Assembly: GCA_035771165.1 (NCBI GenBank)
Contig: JAWNZC010000104.1
Span: 124,001 to 188,000, forward strand
Length of the DNA stretch: 64,000 bases
From: Paragorgia papillata
Taxonomy: Eukaryota; Cnidaria; Anthozoa; Scleralcyonacea; Coralliidae
Direction: 5' to 3'
Shown here: piece by piece, positions 34,581 through 45,655 of the stretch
Layout of the letters: the number at the start of each line of letters is the position of its first letter
How positions within the stretch are numbered: position 1 is the first letter of the stretch
Made by a program: the position numbers and the translations under genes
The notes under the pieces: generated by a model
What the model was told of the DNA's origin: nothing
Seen by the model: the letters and a program-made list of their open reading frames with translations, nothing else
Database searches by the model: none

Positions 34581-35230
34581 ATATAGATATCTATTTATAC
34601 ATAGGTATAGTGCATAAAATAGGTATAATTTGTTGTTTTCTACAGTACTTACTTGTCTATACTTGTAAATATCTTTCTGTCTCTATGTTTGGTGGAATAT
34701 AGTTAAACTCTGGTCTAGAAATAACACATGAAAAGTTATGATACAAAATAAATTTACTTGCAAAATTACAATGCAGTAATTCGAATCAATCCAAATTACA
34801 ATGCAAATGCATAACAATACCTGAGAAGTAAATTAGGCAAAGTGAGGCAAGACAAAATAATTAAGGTAAGGGAAGGGAGGCAGTCCTTTAAAACTATAAA
34901 CTGTTTTACCAAATACCAGACACTGCCAGATAGCAGAAGTTTACTGGATACTGCCCACTGGGCACCAATACCCAGATCTGGCACATCTCTAAAAACTTTA
35001 CAATATACTTATACAGAACAACAATTATATAAAAATCATCTTTAATAATTTATAAATAAGTCACATTTAAAATAAACATATTTTTCTACTTACTTGTTAA
35101 ATAGTTAGTAGAATAAAATTATATCTTTCTGTATTTTTGTTTGGTTCTAACCTAAAAAATTACATGAAAATTTAAGATTTTGAAATAGAGAGACTTGCAA
35201 ATTTACAGTAATATTTTCAAAATAATGTAT

Positions 35231-35358
35231 TTCAATGCAATGCACTCCAATACAATGCATGTAATACAATGCAATGCAATGTAATGCAAAACAATGCAAA
35301 ACAATGCAAAACAATGCAAAACAATGCAAAACAATGCAACGCAATACAATGCAATGTG
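35231..35358 (+). repeat. AATGC pentamer / AAAACAATGC 10-mer array
   Basis: AATGC-type pentamers lead into five tandem AAAACAATGC 10-mers near 35285-35338. Confidence 0.93.
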
Positions 35359-35424
35359 ACACAGTCCTCATTACAATGTAATAAACGTTAATACACTGGA
35401 AATCTATACAATACAAAACTTTAC

Positions 35425-35740
35425 AACCCTCCAATACAATGCAATAACAATAAAAAACAATGCAGTACAGTACAGTAAAGTACAAATAAAATACAGTGTA
35501 GTGAAGTACTGTGTAGTGCAGTGCAATACAGTGCAGTGCAGTGCAGTGCAGTGCAGTGCAGTGCAGTGCAGTGCAGTGCAGTGCAGTACAATACAATACA
35601 GTGCAGTGCAGTGCAGTGCAGTGCAATACAATACAATACAGTACAATACAGTGCAGTACAATACAGTGCAGTGCAGTAGAGTACAATACAATACAATACA
35701 GTGCAGTGCAGTGCAGTGCAGTGCAGTGCAGTACAGTATT
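35425..35740 (+). repeat. GTGCA/ATACA pentamer array
   Basis: Long GTGCA tracts alternate with AATAC units at 35586-35600, 35622-35650 and 35681-35700. The recurring open frames on both strands are artefacts. Confidence 0.96.
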
Positions 35741-35844
35741 AGTACAATATTATAAAAATGATGTATTCAATTATAAATAGGTGTTAAATAGGTATGATAT
35801 AAGCAGCACTTAAAAGATAAATGCTTGAAATTTTACTATATAAT

Positions 35845-36045
35845 ACAATATTACAATGCAATGGAATGCAATGAATTGCATTGCAATGCAATGAGCAATA
35901 CAGTACAATACAACACAACACAACACAACACAACACATGCAACACAACACAACACAACACAACACAACACAACACAACACAACACAACACAACACAACAC
36001 ACACAATACAATACAATATTCAATACAGCACTCTGCAATACAATG
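35845..36045 (+). repeat. AATGC to AACAC pentamer array
   Basis: AATGC units at the left grade into AATAC, a long AACAC run (35910-36002), then AATAC again. Confidence 0.95.
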
Positions 36046-36345
36046 CAAAGAGAATGTTTATACCTTTTAAGACACTGTAAAACTATACAAAATAAAAAAA
36101 GAAATATTTACAATAGTGCAATACATTCAAACAAAACATTTGAATATAATTCAATACAATACAATAGTGTAAACACCATCTTAAATAATGCATTACCTAT
36201 AAAAAGTATTATATAGGTATGAGATTAGTTGCACTTAAAAATAAACAATTTTTTTCTTTCTACTTACTTACTTACTTGTCTTATTTAGTTGGTAGAATAT
36301 CTTTCTGTCTTTATGTTTGGTGTTCTATAGTTAAGTTCTGGCCCA

Positions 36346-36664
36346 AAAAAGGAATTGAGAAAGCCTTGATAAGCTTATATAAACTTTTATTTATAAAACA
36401 AAGGGTTGCAAAGAGTAACATCAAAAAGTTTTAACTTACAAAATACATTTATAAAATACAAAAACTAGTAACGATTTAACTTGTTTTTACATGCCAAACT
36501 TAGATATTTGATGTATGGGTCAAACACTGTAAAAATTTATATTTTTCGAAGACTTCGAAGATACAAACGCTATTTATCCCGCTGTAGAATACTGGAATTT
36601 AATCCAAGATACAGAATACTATTACTAATAGTTCACACTCCTTCAGTTTACTAACCTCTTTTTA
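36346..36664. other. Intergenic, nothing recognised
   Basis: AT-rich DNA with no supported feature. Confidence 0.55.
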
Positions 36665-37102
36665 TCAAAGCAACGTGATTTCTTCAACTTTTTGGCGTCG
36701 TTTCTCGTGATCAATCTTCGTTTTCAGTTTTTGTTTGTACAGTGCCGTCACTGCAGTGTTTAACAAGCTTTTTTGACGTAAAAAATCCACATATTCAGAC
36801 AGATAGTACGGGATAAACAACAGAGGTTTCCTAAGGTACCACTTTCGTGACAAATGATGGCGTTTTTTGTAGATGTTCACTATAAAAAGATGGATTTTTT
36901 CCTTGTGTCCATTCAGACTAAACCAACCCGCCATCTTCTTGTTTGAATTAGTGTGTTTTAGCGGGAAATTTCTTGAGATATGATTGGCCAATAAAACTAT
37001 GAACAAGGCTCCGGCTTTAATCCGACGACTTCCGATGACGCATCGATAAAAACATCGAATTATGAAAGCACTGCTGCAAAAAGTATTTAGGTTTTTTAGC
37101 AT
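36665..37102 (-). CDS. Hypothetical protein, basic, no family recognised
   Basis: An open frame of 145 codons. A shorter and more likely product starts at the internal Met near 36931 (MAGWFSLNGHKEKIHLF, about 89 residues). The protein is rich in Lys, Arg and aromatics and ends in a charged helix (KLKTKIDHEKRRQKVEEI). Upstream DNA on the coding strand has a CCAAT-type box (ATTGGCCAATAA-like, near 36985) and a TGACG-type motif, which would suit a short promoter. No domain was identified, and the amino-acid composition is the main support. It could be a chance frame or the first exon of a longer gene. Confidence 0.3.
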   Translation of the reverse strand: MLKNLNTFCSSAFIIRCFYRCVIGSRRIKAGALFIVLLANHISRNFPLKHTNSNKKMAGWFSLNGHKEKIHLFIVNIYKKRHHLSRKWYLRKPLLFIPYYLSEYVDFLRQKSLLNTAVTALYKQKLKTKIDHEKRRQKVEEITLL

Positions 37103-37339
37103 ACTTTTTCATATTTAGGCAAATGCCTTTCTGTATAAGCTTGTGTATAAGCATGTTTTAAGCATTCGTGTTGTTTCTCGATGAGCGCGGGTGCTCTAGG
37201 ATACAGGCTATATAGGGTATCCTCTTGGTAGGATACGTTACAATTTTTGTCATTCTAAGTCTAGAACATAAGGTTATATTTTTTTGGTCGAACAAAAAGC
37301 ATGTTTTCGGTTTTTGTTATCTGAATGAACAAGGTACTG

Positions 37340-37477
37340 TTGATTAATTGTTATTGATTAATTAATTAATTAGTTAGTTTGATTGATCAATGATTGATTA
37401 ATCGATTGATTGACTAATTGTTTAATTAATTGATTGTTTGAATGAATGAATGATTAATTGATTGATTGATCGACTAC

Positions 37478-37513
<36 letters not shown>

Positions 37514-37515
37514 GT
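37340..37515 (+). repeat. ATTG/ATTA tetranucleotide repeat
   Basis: Degenerate TTGA/TTAA tetramers, becoming a pure ATTG run at 37479-37511. Confidence 0.93.
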
Positions 37516-37539
37516 TTTATTCAATTTTACGCTATATAT

Positions 37540-37650
37540 TTGCAACGGTGGGAAAGTTGTGCAAATTTAACTACAAATTTGCTTTTTAAATTGACATGAG
37601 CAAATTCATTAGTAAAATTTCGCAAAGTTACAAAACAGCAAAATGTAATT
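37540..37650 (+). repeat. GCAAATTT-rich dispersed repeat, partial copy
   Basis: Shares ATTTGCAACGGYG, GAGCAAATTCATTAGTAAAA and GCAAAGTTACAAA with 39996-40095 in the same orientation. Confidence 0.8.
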
Positions 37651-38005
37651 AGCACTTATAATAGCTAATAAGAATTGGCCGTACATATATTTTAAAACTA
37701 CCAGATCTATTTAGGTTTGAAGTCTTAATTTTTTCAAGAGTAACTAAAGACAAAAAAATTAAAAGACAAAGAACTAGAGTAATCAAGTGTTGGTGAGACC
37801 ACAACATGTATAATAATCATATATCTCATTTAATGGTTGAACTGATTATACAGGCAGGTAATTACTCGTTTTTCTAATTTTTACTTCTTTCAGATAGGAT
37901 CGAGATTGGTGAAAGACCTGCTCGTATCATATGTAAAAAAACATCACATAATTCAGTTAAATCTCTATTTAGCCGACGTTGCAATACGTTTAAATTTGGG
38001 ACCTA
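37651..38005. other. Intergenic, nothing recognised
   Basis: AT-rich DNA ending in the TA that abuts the composite element. Confidence 0.55.
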
Positions 38006-38267
38006 CAATCCTGGCCAAAATTATGTGGACAGTCCACCCTAAACAAACAAATTAATGTTCATACATATTCTTTCCCCCCATACCGCCCCCCGGCCCCCTT
38101 TTCAATGTTGCATCTCACAATACATTTTTATCAAGTCCAGTTCATTCATTTATCAACATTGAAAGGGGGGACGGGGGCCAAGGGGCCTATTTTTTCAAGA
38201 TAACAAGGGAAATACCAGACACAGAGATTTATGCACGCGCTGTCCACACTAATTTTTGCCAGGATTG
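38006..38267 (+). repeat. 262-bp inverted-repeat module, left copy
   Basis: Ends are CAATCCTGGCCAAAATTA at the left and the near reverse complement TAATTTTTGCCAGGATTG at the right, continuing into GTGGACAG/CTGTCCAC. Internal CCCC- and GGGG-rich arms are also self-complementary. Confidence 0.93.
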
Positions 38268-38848
38268 TCTGAAAATATGACTGAGTAGAAATGCCAAATT
38301 TAAGCGTTTATAGTTGACCTAAGACGGCGCATAATAGGGTTGTTTGTTTAACAGAGATCATAAGGCGTATGTTCATATTTTTTCAACCTTATTTATTTGT
38401 GATAAAAGAGGCCTATTGTTTTCAATGTTAAGTGGTATTTATTGTGACATCTATTAGAACGAACGTGTTTGATTAAACGAACCGGCGTGTAATAATGAGA
38501 CTATATCTTGAAAATAGAAATGAAGCTATGCAAAAAGCTTATATCTTATCAACATTACATGCGAGACATTAAGGTTACGTAGCTAATGACGTTTTTAATA
38601 GTTTAATGGATCACTGAGGTCGGCCGGAAATTCGACGGTACACAGTTGTGCACCGTTGGTTTAAAGAATACACAAGCAATTCATTTTACTATCACAGTAC
38701 ACAGCTGTGTACCGTTGAATTTATTTATCCCACAACTCAAGTAAATAAAATAATTAACGTTCAGAAAATATTTATAAGAGTACATGGCGTTGTTACGTAC
38801 GCGTAACTTACTTAAACAGGCGGGATCGGAGTAACAATTTACATTAAT

Positions 38849-39110
38849 TTAGTATTTCAGCTTTATTCCTTTCCGACTTAATATAGTTGCAATGCGCTTA
38901 GGCATACGTTGCATTGTGCGGTCATTGAGGTCAACAATCAAGTTATCCAAACACCGAAAGACTCTGTCCTGAAAAGCCTGAAATGGCTCATTTGTTATAC
39001 GCAAATGTATCTCTTCTTCTTCTAGCTGTTTTTTTACGATATGAAAATATTTTCGATTGGATTTAAGTCAGGGGATCGCGCCGATATTCGATGTTGAGTG
39101 CGTTCAATAT
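38849..39110 (-). pseudogene. Tc1/mariner transposase C-terminal remnant
   Basis: The minus strand reads SPDLNPIENIF near 39050-39080, the conserved block preceding the last catalytic acid region of Tc1 transposases. After a one-base break it continues VKKQLEEEEIHLRI and then through LDNLIVDLNDRTMQRM to KGIKLKY and a stop at 38849. The order (PDLNPIEN, a helix, an LI..L..R..xV block, Lys-Gly...Lys-Tyr-stop) is that of the Tc1-family C-terminus. The N-terminal DNA-binding and first DD residues are missing. Confidence 0.85.
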
Positions 39111-39416
39111 CTTGTAATATGATAGCGCAATTCTACTGTTTTGAAAAGGGCAATTGGTGACGGAATTAATTCGCAACTTAAACCAAAGTCATCAGCAGAA
39201 AAGTAAACGAGCACAAAATAGTCATTAAGTTTTTAAGACCAAAAAATGCGACCTGAAAAGACCGTCACTACAAAAACTTCTTATACTACAGATTTGCTGT
39301 TAAAGCTCACTAAACAGTGAATTTGTTTACGAAAGCCATTGTCACGTTTGAAATATTACATCGGAAGCCTTGTGATAAGAGAAATTTCCAAAAGTTTTAT
39401 CTTGTTTCTTCTCAGA

Positions 39417-39678
39417 CAATCCTGGCCAAAATTATGTGGACAGTCCACCCTAAACAAACAAATTAATGTTCATACATATTCTTTCCCCCCATACCGCCCC
39501 CCGGCCCCCTTTTCAATGTTGCATCTCACAATACATTTTTATCAAGTCCAGTTCATTCATTTATCAACATTGAAAGGGGGGACGGGGGCCAAGGGGCCTA
39601 TTTTTTCAAGATAACAAGGGAAATACCAGACACAGAGATTTATGCACGCGCTGTCCACACTAATTTTTGCCAGGATTG
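39417..39678 (+). repeat. 262-bp inverted-repeat module, right copy
   Basis: Identical by eye over all 262 bases to the left copy, same orientation, 1,411 bp downstream. Confidence 0.93.
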
Positions 39679-39989
39679 TAGTTTCAGTATCTGCTTACCG
39701 ATGTTCACGCTTAAAAAAGCGCTATTAAACTGTGGTGAACTGTAGTGCATGCAAACAGGTTTTCGCTTGTATGAGAATGTCGATCAATAGAGGTTCTTAA
39801 CAAACAACTATACAAGAGATGTCCATGTTTTAATTGTTGACAAAATATTCTTATACAGGTGTATCGTTTTTATCTCAAAAGAACGCGCTCAGCCTAATCA
39901 GATTCTGATCATTTACTAAGTTTGTCAAGTTTTGATCAAAACATCCTAAAAATTGTACTTTTATAGAAGACGGTCCAAACTTCAGTTTT

Positions 39990-40355
39990 ACAATAAATTT
40001 GCAACGGCGTCAAAGTTGGCAAATTTTATGACGAATTTGCATTAAAAATTGACGTGAGCAAATTCATTAGTAAAATTTTGCAAAGTTACAAACAGTAAAG
40101 TTGAATAAACTATTGTGCAAAGTCGTGCAAATTTCTTTTCAAATTTGCTTTAAATTTACCCTCGTAGGCAAATTTATTTGCAAATTTGGTAACTAATTTG
40201 CAAATGCGCAAATTCATATGCAAAGTCGTTGCAAATTTATCGGAATGCAAATTCAAAACACGCCATTAGCAAATTACATGCAAATTTAGTTTAACAAATT
40301 TGCAAGTTATTTGCAAATGTGCAAATTTATCGCAATTTCATTTTTTCGTCCCGTG
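39990..40355 (-). repeat. GCAAATTT-rich dispersed repeat, copy 2 (inverted relative to 24836)
   Basis: Ends TTTTTTCGTCCCGTGCA, the reverse complement of the start of the 24836 copy. The interior is dominated by TTTGCAAA and GCAAATTT words. Confidence 0.82.
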
Positions 40356-43300
40356 CATACCGGGGCAGAACCAAGTTCTCGCATTTTGAGGCAATTTCGA
40401 AAAATTCAAAAGTGACGAACCAAAATTTGCTTGTACAAAAGCGAATGACGCATCAAAATGACCGCAAAATATACACGACGAAGGTGAATATGCGCGCTCT
40501 TATTTCGATTAGCGCATGCGTTTGGAGAAACACCGCAAAACATTTAGACTGTTGGCTTAGATACGATGTAAACAAATGCTAGAAATAGCGAAGTATACCA
40601 AAATATAACGCAAAACAGACGAAGCTTATTTTCCTCGTACAGCTGAAAAAATATCACAAGTATGTAGCCAAGACTTCACATTTTAATAAACCGTGCGATC
40701 TTTTCGTGATTGCTTTCTATATTTTGAGAAAATGGCGAAAATATTAAAAAGTCCCTATAAAGTTTCGTTGGCGTTGCGCGTAATCCCCCGCAGTTGGTAA
40801 TGCGATACACGAGCATTTCTTAACACATTTTTCGCCATGATTAATCTCAGCAAAAATTCGAAGAGACATCTGAAAAATAAATAGGTTCTTCCTTGTCACG
40901 AAACACAACATGGCTAGAAATCCAGGACACTCAGCGGCAGTGGCCTGTGGGCTCATATTTAGATGGAAATATTAATTTGAAAATTCTGATGGCTAAATAT
41001 CGATCATTTCGGCTATAAACAGAAGTCTATAGTAATAAATTAAAGTGGAGTTATTCGCTGAAATGTCTTATTGACCCATTTCTTACCCAAATATCAAATT
41101 ACAAAAGGTTTAATCGTCTAGACAGGCCTGTACACTCATACTCACAAAAATTGCCGCATAAATTTCGGTTATTATTTCTGAATCCACAGTCACATTTAAT
41201 AATAATAACAGCGGTTAAGACCCTGGCAACCTAGCAACAGCTCCATAAGAAATGGCGGACAAGAACCCGAAATTATCGAGGAATGCATTGCTTCTTCACG
41301 CCGAGTTCAGTATTTATCTCGGCGCTTGATGGATTAAATTACAACGACTCGGCTGCAATAAATCGTACATTTTAAGGTCTTTGGGAACCTATTAAACAAC
41401 GAAAAAGTGGAACGAACAACTCCGCAAAACAAAGTAACATTCATCCCAAGCAAATTCAGACGTTCGCATCGTGGACAAACAACACAGAAGCAGCCAAAAT
41501 TGGAGCTCCAAAATAAGTGCTATAGCAGATTAATAGACTTTAAACAGCGAATAAGAGGTATGCTAACGAGGGGCTCGGGAACCTATTTAGGACGCTCCAA
41601 ACTTAATAGAAATTGTAGTGCTCAACGATTGTTCAATTTGGTGAAGTTTTGGACGTTCGCATGTCGGAATTTACAATAGTAAATAACCGAAAATGATTGT
41701 TCTTTATATTTCCTTAAGAAATCTATTGAAGGACGCCATATTGAATTAATTAAAATGGGATTCAGTGCGCATGCTCTGCCGCCATGTTGTCCTCGATTTC
41801 TGGCCATGTCTGAAACATAAGGAAACATATTTCTTGTAATAACAGCTTTCGCCAAATAATAAAATAGAAGAGACTTAGGTTTACCTTCACTATATCAGTT
41901 TAGTGGCACTTGGTTGGACATATACGTTACTTCATTAAGCTCATTTCCATCGCGCTTGAACGAAAATTTTGCTTAATCTTCCGGGGGTAAACCACCACTT
42001 GGCTTTTCTTTTGTTGATTGTTTAGACTTTCTATTACTCTTCATCGCAACTATGATCGCAATACTACAGCGTTCAACAGCTCAAACCATGTGCTTCGAAC
42101 ACATTAAGAAGCTTGACAGTATTACAAATCGGATCATGACAGAACGGATGAAACTCTGTGTGATACCCGAGGTGATACCGCAACCGCAAGGCCATCTGCT
42201 AGATCTCGCCATTCATTGACAATATATGGAATCTAATTACTTGATCCTAGAGTCACTTTTAAATATTTATTTGTTTTATTCATAAACATTCGACATATAA
42301 ATCGAAACAGCATAAAGCGTGGATTTTTAAAACACGACGTGTTTAAAAAAAGTTAAAAGTCCAAATGGTGTCATGTCAGTCATGACAGACGCCAGGTGCA
42401 CACAATAAAAGAAATTTGAATGTAACTCCTTTATCGTATGTCACAAAAACTTGATTCAATCTTGGCCATCTTGGGTTGAAAACGACTGCTCTTCGAAAGC
42501 GTTGTCGTTGGATCGTGATGGATTTGAACACAAGTGATTTAGTTGGACTTGATGACATTTCATCCAATGGGAAACTCAAATCGAATATCCGAAGACCGTT
42601 ATCTAATTGCCACTAGTGGCCTTGACGAACCCGATCAAGATATTTCCGAATATGCTGTGAATCAAGTTTTGGCCATTCAGATTTACTGAATGGTTCGTTT
42701 TTTACCGGCGAAATTAAAACTTCAACGCAAAATTCAAATGTTGGCCGATGGGTTCCACAAGTAGTGAGGACGAAAACGATGGTAAGTTGACATTTAAATT
42801 TGTGAGATATTTAGGCGAGGTTATATAAAACTCGCCGTGGTTATAGTTCCGACACCGGATCTTCAGGTTCGATGGCTATAGATTCGGCATTGACAAAACG
42901 CGTGCGCAATACAATATATTTCGAACTTTAATAGTCATTCAGATTTTTTTAACAATCAGCACAAGGTGTCAAGGTCCGACATTGTCACTCAGTCTTGGAT
43001 CATCGCGACATCGAAGCATAAACACTTTGAAAGGCTGACACAGCGCGGTGTTTAGGTGTATATATATATTGATTCTGTCAAATTTCAAAACAATCTTTTA
43101 AACTAATCATGTGAAAGATTCAATAGGTCATAAGAAATGACGAATGTTACATGCATAACTATTTTTAGCAAGATTTGATCATATCAGCTAAAAGATGTTT
43201 AGTTCGTTCTGGATTCATGTTTGGCCGTTCAGATTTCCTAAGTGGCCTCGGGATTCGGTTATAACTTTTTGATCGAGGAATTCACGATTCATTCGCATGA

Positions 43301-43986
43301 AGAAATATCCGGAATAGAAAAACCCCCAGACACAGTGGCAGTGCTAAAGAGCCTTGTCCTGTTTGGCGTCAGAAAGCCGTTAAAATTATCCCTGGCGTCA
43401 AAAACGTCGCTTGCGTAATTGAGTAATTTACATGCATGAATCTTGGAAAATGGAAAAAGATATAAAAAAAATTCCATAATTTGCTCGTTAGGTTTTACAA
43501 ATCATGTAAATTTGGTCTCGTTAATGACGTATCACTCTAAGTTATAATGCAATTTGTAAATGCCAGCTAGCAATTTAAGAAATTTTGTTGCAATTTTTTG
43601 CCATCTTGTGATCGTATATTTCAAAATTGTTTCAAATAGTGAAAGACCTTAATAAGCTTACCTATATTAAACGACGTTATGAATTATAAATCTCAAATTA
43701 AGCAAAACTGGGCCAACCGCTCATTGATATTTTATACTTACTGCGTTTTGTCAAACTTTATATAAAGTAGGATTGTATTCCATTGTCCATTCCAACCAGT
43801 ATTTGATAAATTTGTATTTCTCCCGGCCACAGCCATGGTCTGAGTCTGTGGTGACTGTTTGCAGTTTCCTGTGGTTAACAGTCATTTCCCACCAGCAGGA
43901 AGACTGTGCACGCGATATGTTGATTGTTTAAATTTGGTGATGTGGAGCTTGTGAATGATTGTGATCTTCTTTGTTAAATTTCGTAG
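40356..43986. other. Intergenic, no supported gene; two weak exon-like starts
   Basis: No repeat or coding block stands out. Two weak signals are worth recording. ATGGCGGACAAG at 41252 opens only 25 codons. ATGGGTTCCACAAG at 42748 gives MGSTSSEDEND up to a consensus donor G|GTAAGT at 42782, but no acceptor in matching phase was found. Confidence 0.45.
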
Positions 43987-44378
43987 GACACTTTGATTCC
44001 AACCGAAGCACCAAAATTTGTGCAGTCGTTGCCTGATAACGTTGACATGGAGTGGTGAAAAGACATTCCCAAATTTTTGGATAATTCGCGAAAGATAACC
44101 ACCGAAGATAAAGAATGGTGGAATTACTTTTTTAGTCAAGTGAATAAAATTTACAGTGCTACATCTAATCATGAAAAGCCAGCAACTTGGTTGCTCGACG
44201 AGCTAAAGTTTATGGAATTTGACGGTGTTTCTGTAGTTGGTAGGGATGGAGAGAAACAATTACGTACAGGAGCAAATAAACTGTGATTAGCGACCTCCCA
44301 ATCCCAAATGGAGTTTCGGAAGAAGTAACTATAAAATTCTGTAATGGTTGGAGCTCAACTACAAGATATACCAGAGGT
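43987..44378 (+). pseudogene. Exon-like remnant of unidentified gene
   Basis: Bounded by an acceptor (TTCGTAG at 43986) and a donor (AGAG|GTAAAT at 44379). In one frame it reads DTLIPTEAPKFVQSLP, then a TGA at 44056, then KDIPKFLDNSRKITTEDKEW and KPATWLLDELKFMEFDGVSV to about 44280. A one-base change then gives VISDLPIPNGVSEEVTIKFC to the donor. The sequence looks like genuine protein, interrupted by one stop and one shift. No family is recognised. It may belong with the exon at 45336, since both are on the same strand ~1 kb apart. Confidence 0.5.
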
Positions 44379-45335
44379 AAATATACATTTTAATATATTT
44401 AACTGTTTATACTTATCGATGTTACATAATTTAATGTATATTTTTGCATATGCATTTATTTATTTGTTCAACAAAATTAGTCAACATTATTTTACAGTTT
44501 TCTGTGTATAATATATACAGTATCATGCTGTATTATATATTACATGTATTATTAATTTATTCATTAATAATTCATAACGAAAAGTCAAAAGAAATAGATG
44601 TTTAATCAATATCTGTAAAAACTGTTAAAACATTGATTGACAACAAGTCTCTAAGGTTTAGTCTGGCTAACGCCAGACAATTTTTTTCAGCACACGGAGA
44701 GGTCCAGGCCCCAAAGTGTTTGTAAAACATCAATTAAGACACTAGTGGCTCAAATTCAGCTTTTTTCTGACTTAAAATTATCTTATCTAAACTTTCCTAC
44801 TACTCTTAAGCAAAGTTTTCATCATTTACACTTATACCCATAAAGATAGCTGCTTATATTTTAACTTACTACATATACCTTTCCAATGAAGTAAATAGAC
44901 CATGTAATCCTTCGTTTTGACAAATCTAATTGGCCAATGTCCAAAGTCGTATGAAGTTTTGGATGTCTGAAGTTTTGCAAGAGCCAATCTCTAATTAACA
45001 CATTATCCAAGCACTCCATGCAGAAAGGTCTATTACTAAGGAATAACTTAACACGGTCTTTTTTCTACAGTAGCTGCTTTGCCCTTTTTAAGTCTTAGTA
45101 ACTAATTACTCAATGGTTGCATCCCCATCTGAGCTAAGCATTTTTTGTTAGTAAATATTATAATCACAAATTCACAGTTTGCATGTACAGCATATTAGTC
45201 AACTTACAATGTCATTATTCTGTGTATATATTTTTGTTTAATATAGGTCTACACTGGGCCTTATAGAAAGCCATCTGGTGTGACATCTGATACCAATATT
45301 TGTGATCATTGTAGCAGTTGATTCTTTTATTGCAG
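44379..45335. other. Intron-like or intergenic; possible small exon at 45248
   Basis: Lies between two exon-like blocks. After AATATAG at 45247 a short open stretch (VYTGPYRKPSGVTSDTNICD) is protein-like, but it does not splice in phase to either neighbour. Confidence 0.4.
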
Positions 45336-45551
45336 TATGTTTCACTGCAAAATTACAGTAAAACTCCAGTTATTGGAAAAGTGCTAGAGAAAAATGAATC
45401 TACTGTCAAGATCCATTATTGGAAAGGATCATGGAATAAGAAGTGGATGCCTTGGTTTAATAACAGAAAAGAGCCATGGACAGATGTACTACCCTTAGGT
45501 TGTATATATTTAGCAGCTTTTGAACCGGATGAGGAGTCTAAACTCCAGTGA
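45336..45551 (+). CDS. Terminal exon with Tudor/chromo-barrel-like domain
   Basis: Follows an acceptor (TTTTATTGCAG) and reads 71 residues to TGA at 45549. The block VIGKVLEKNESTVKIHYWKG followed by SWNKKWMPWF has the small beta-barrel pattern of Tudor or chromo-barrel domains: hydrophobic-basic strands, then a W-x-K-x-W-x-P-W motif. The end is LGCIYLAAFEPDEESKLQ. In the family such barrels bind methylated lysine or arginine tails or nucleic acid, but the aromatic cage cannot be judged here. The host gene is unidentified, and the upstream exon at 43987 may be part of it. Confidence 0.5.
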   Translation, partial: YVSLQNYSKTPVIGKVLEKNESTVKIHYWKGSWNKKWMPWFNNRKEPWTDVLPLGCIYLAAFEPDEESKLQ

Positions 45552-45655
45552 GGCACAAAGCAGCAGATGAAAGATTTTTTAAAAACTGTAAAGGAATGAA
45601 GGTTAGACTTTGGTACAATATTTAATTGAAGAGTGCTCACTCTTCTACTGTTGTG

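Larger units (their letters stand above)
34600..36345 (+). repeat. Repeated AT-rich unit with embedded pentamer arrays
   Basis: A module with CTACTTACTTGT, ATATCTTTCTGTCT and ATGTTTGGTG recurs at about 34645-34705, 35085-35145 and 36258-36330. A second module, ATAGGTATGA followed by GCACTTAAAA, recurs at about 35790 and 36213. Pentamer arrays lie between the modules, so the arrays belong to a larger repeated unit. Confidence 0.7.
38006..39678. mobile_element. Composite Tc1/mariner-like structure, TA at both outer ends
   Basis: Two identical 262-bp modules in direct orientation (38006-38267 and 39417-39678) bracket 1,149 bp that contain a minus-strand Tc1-family transposase C-terminus. The dinucleotide TA lies immediately outside both outer ends (38004-38005 and 39679-39680), as in Tc1/mariner target duplication. 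The inner junctions lack TA and instead carry TCTGA and TCAGA. Read together, the whole 1,673 bp behaves as one inserted unit. Confidence 0.7.

Noticed and set aside
26474..34702. Open frames of up to 2,604 codons on both strands
   Set aside because: They consist only of cycling Lys-Thr-Arg-Gln-Asp or Leu-Ser-Cys-type repeats from stop-free AAGAC/ATGCAAGACAAG units. Similar frames exist in several phases at once.
35147..36070. Cys/Leu/His-rich frames on both strands
   Set aside because: Direct translation of GTGCA, AATAC and AACAC arrays.
42748..42781. First exon of the 43987-45551 gene
   Set aside because: The donor is good but its phase does not fit the acceptor at 43987, so it is only noted.
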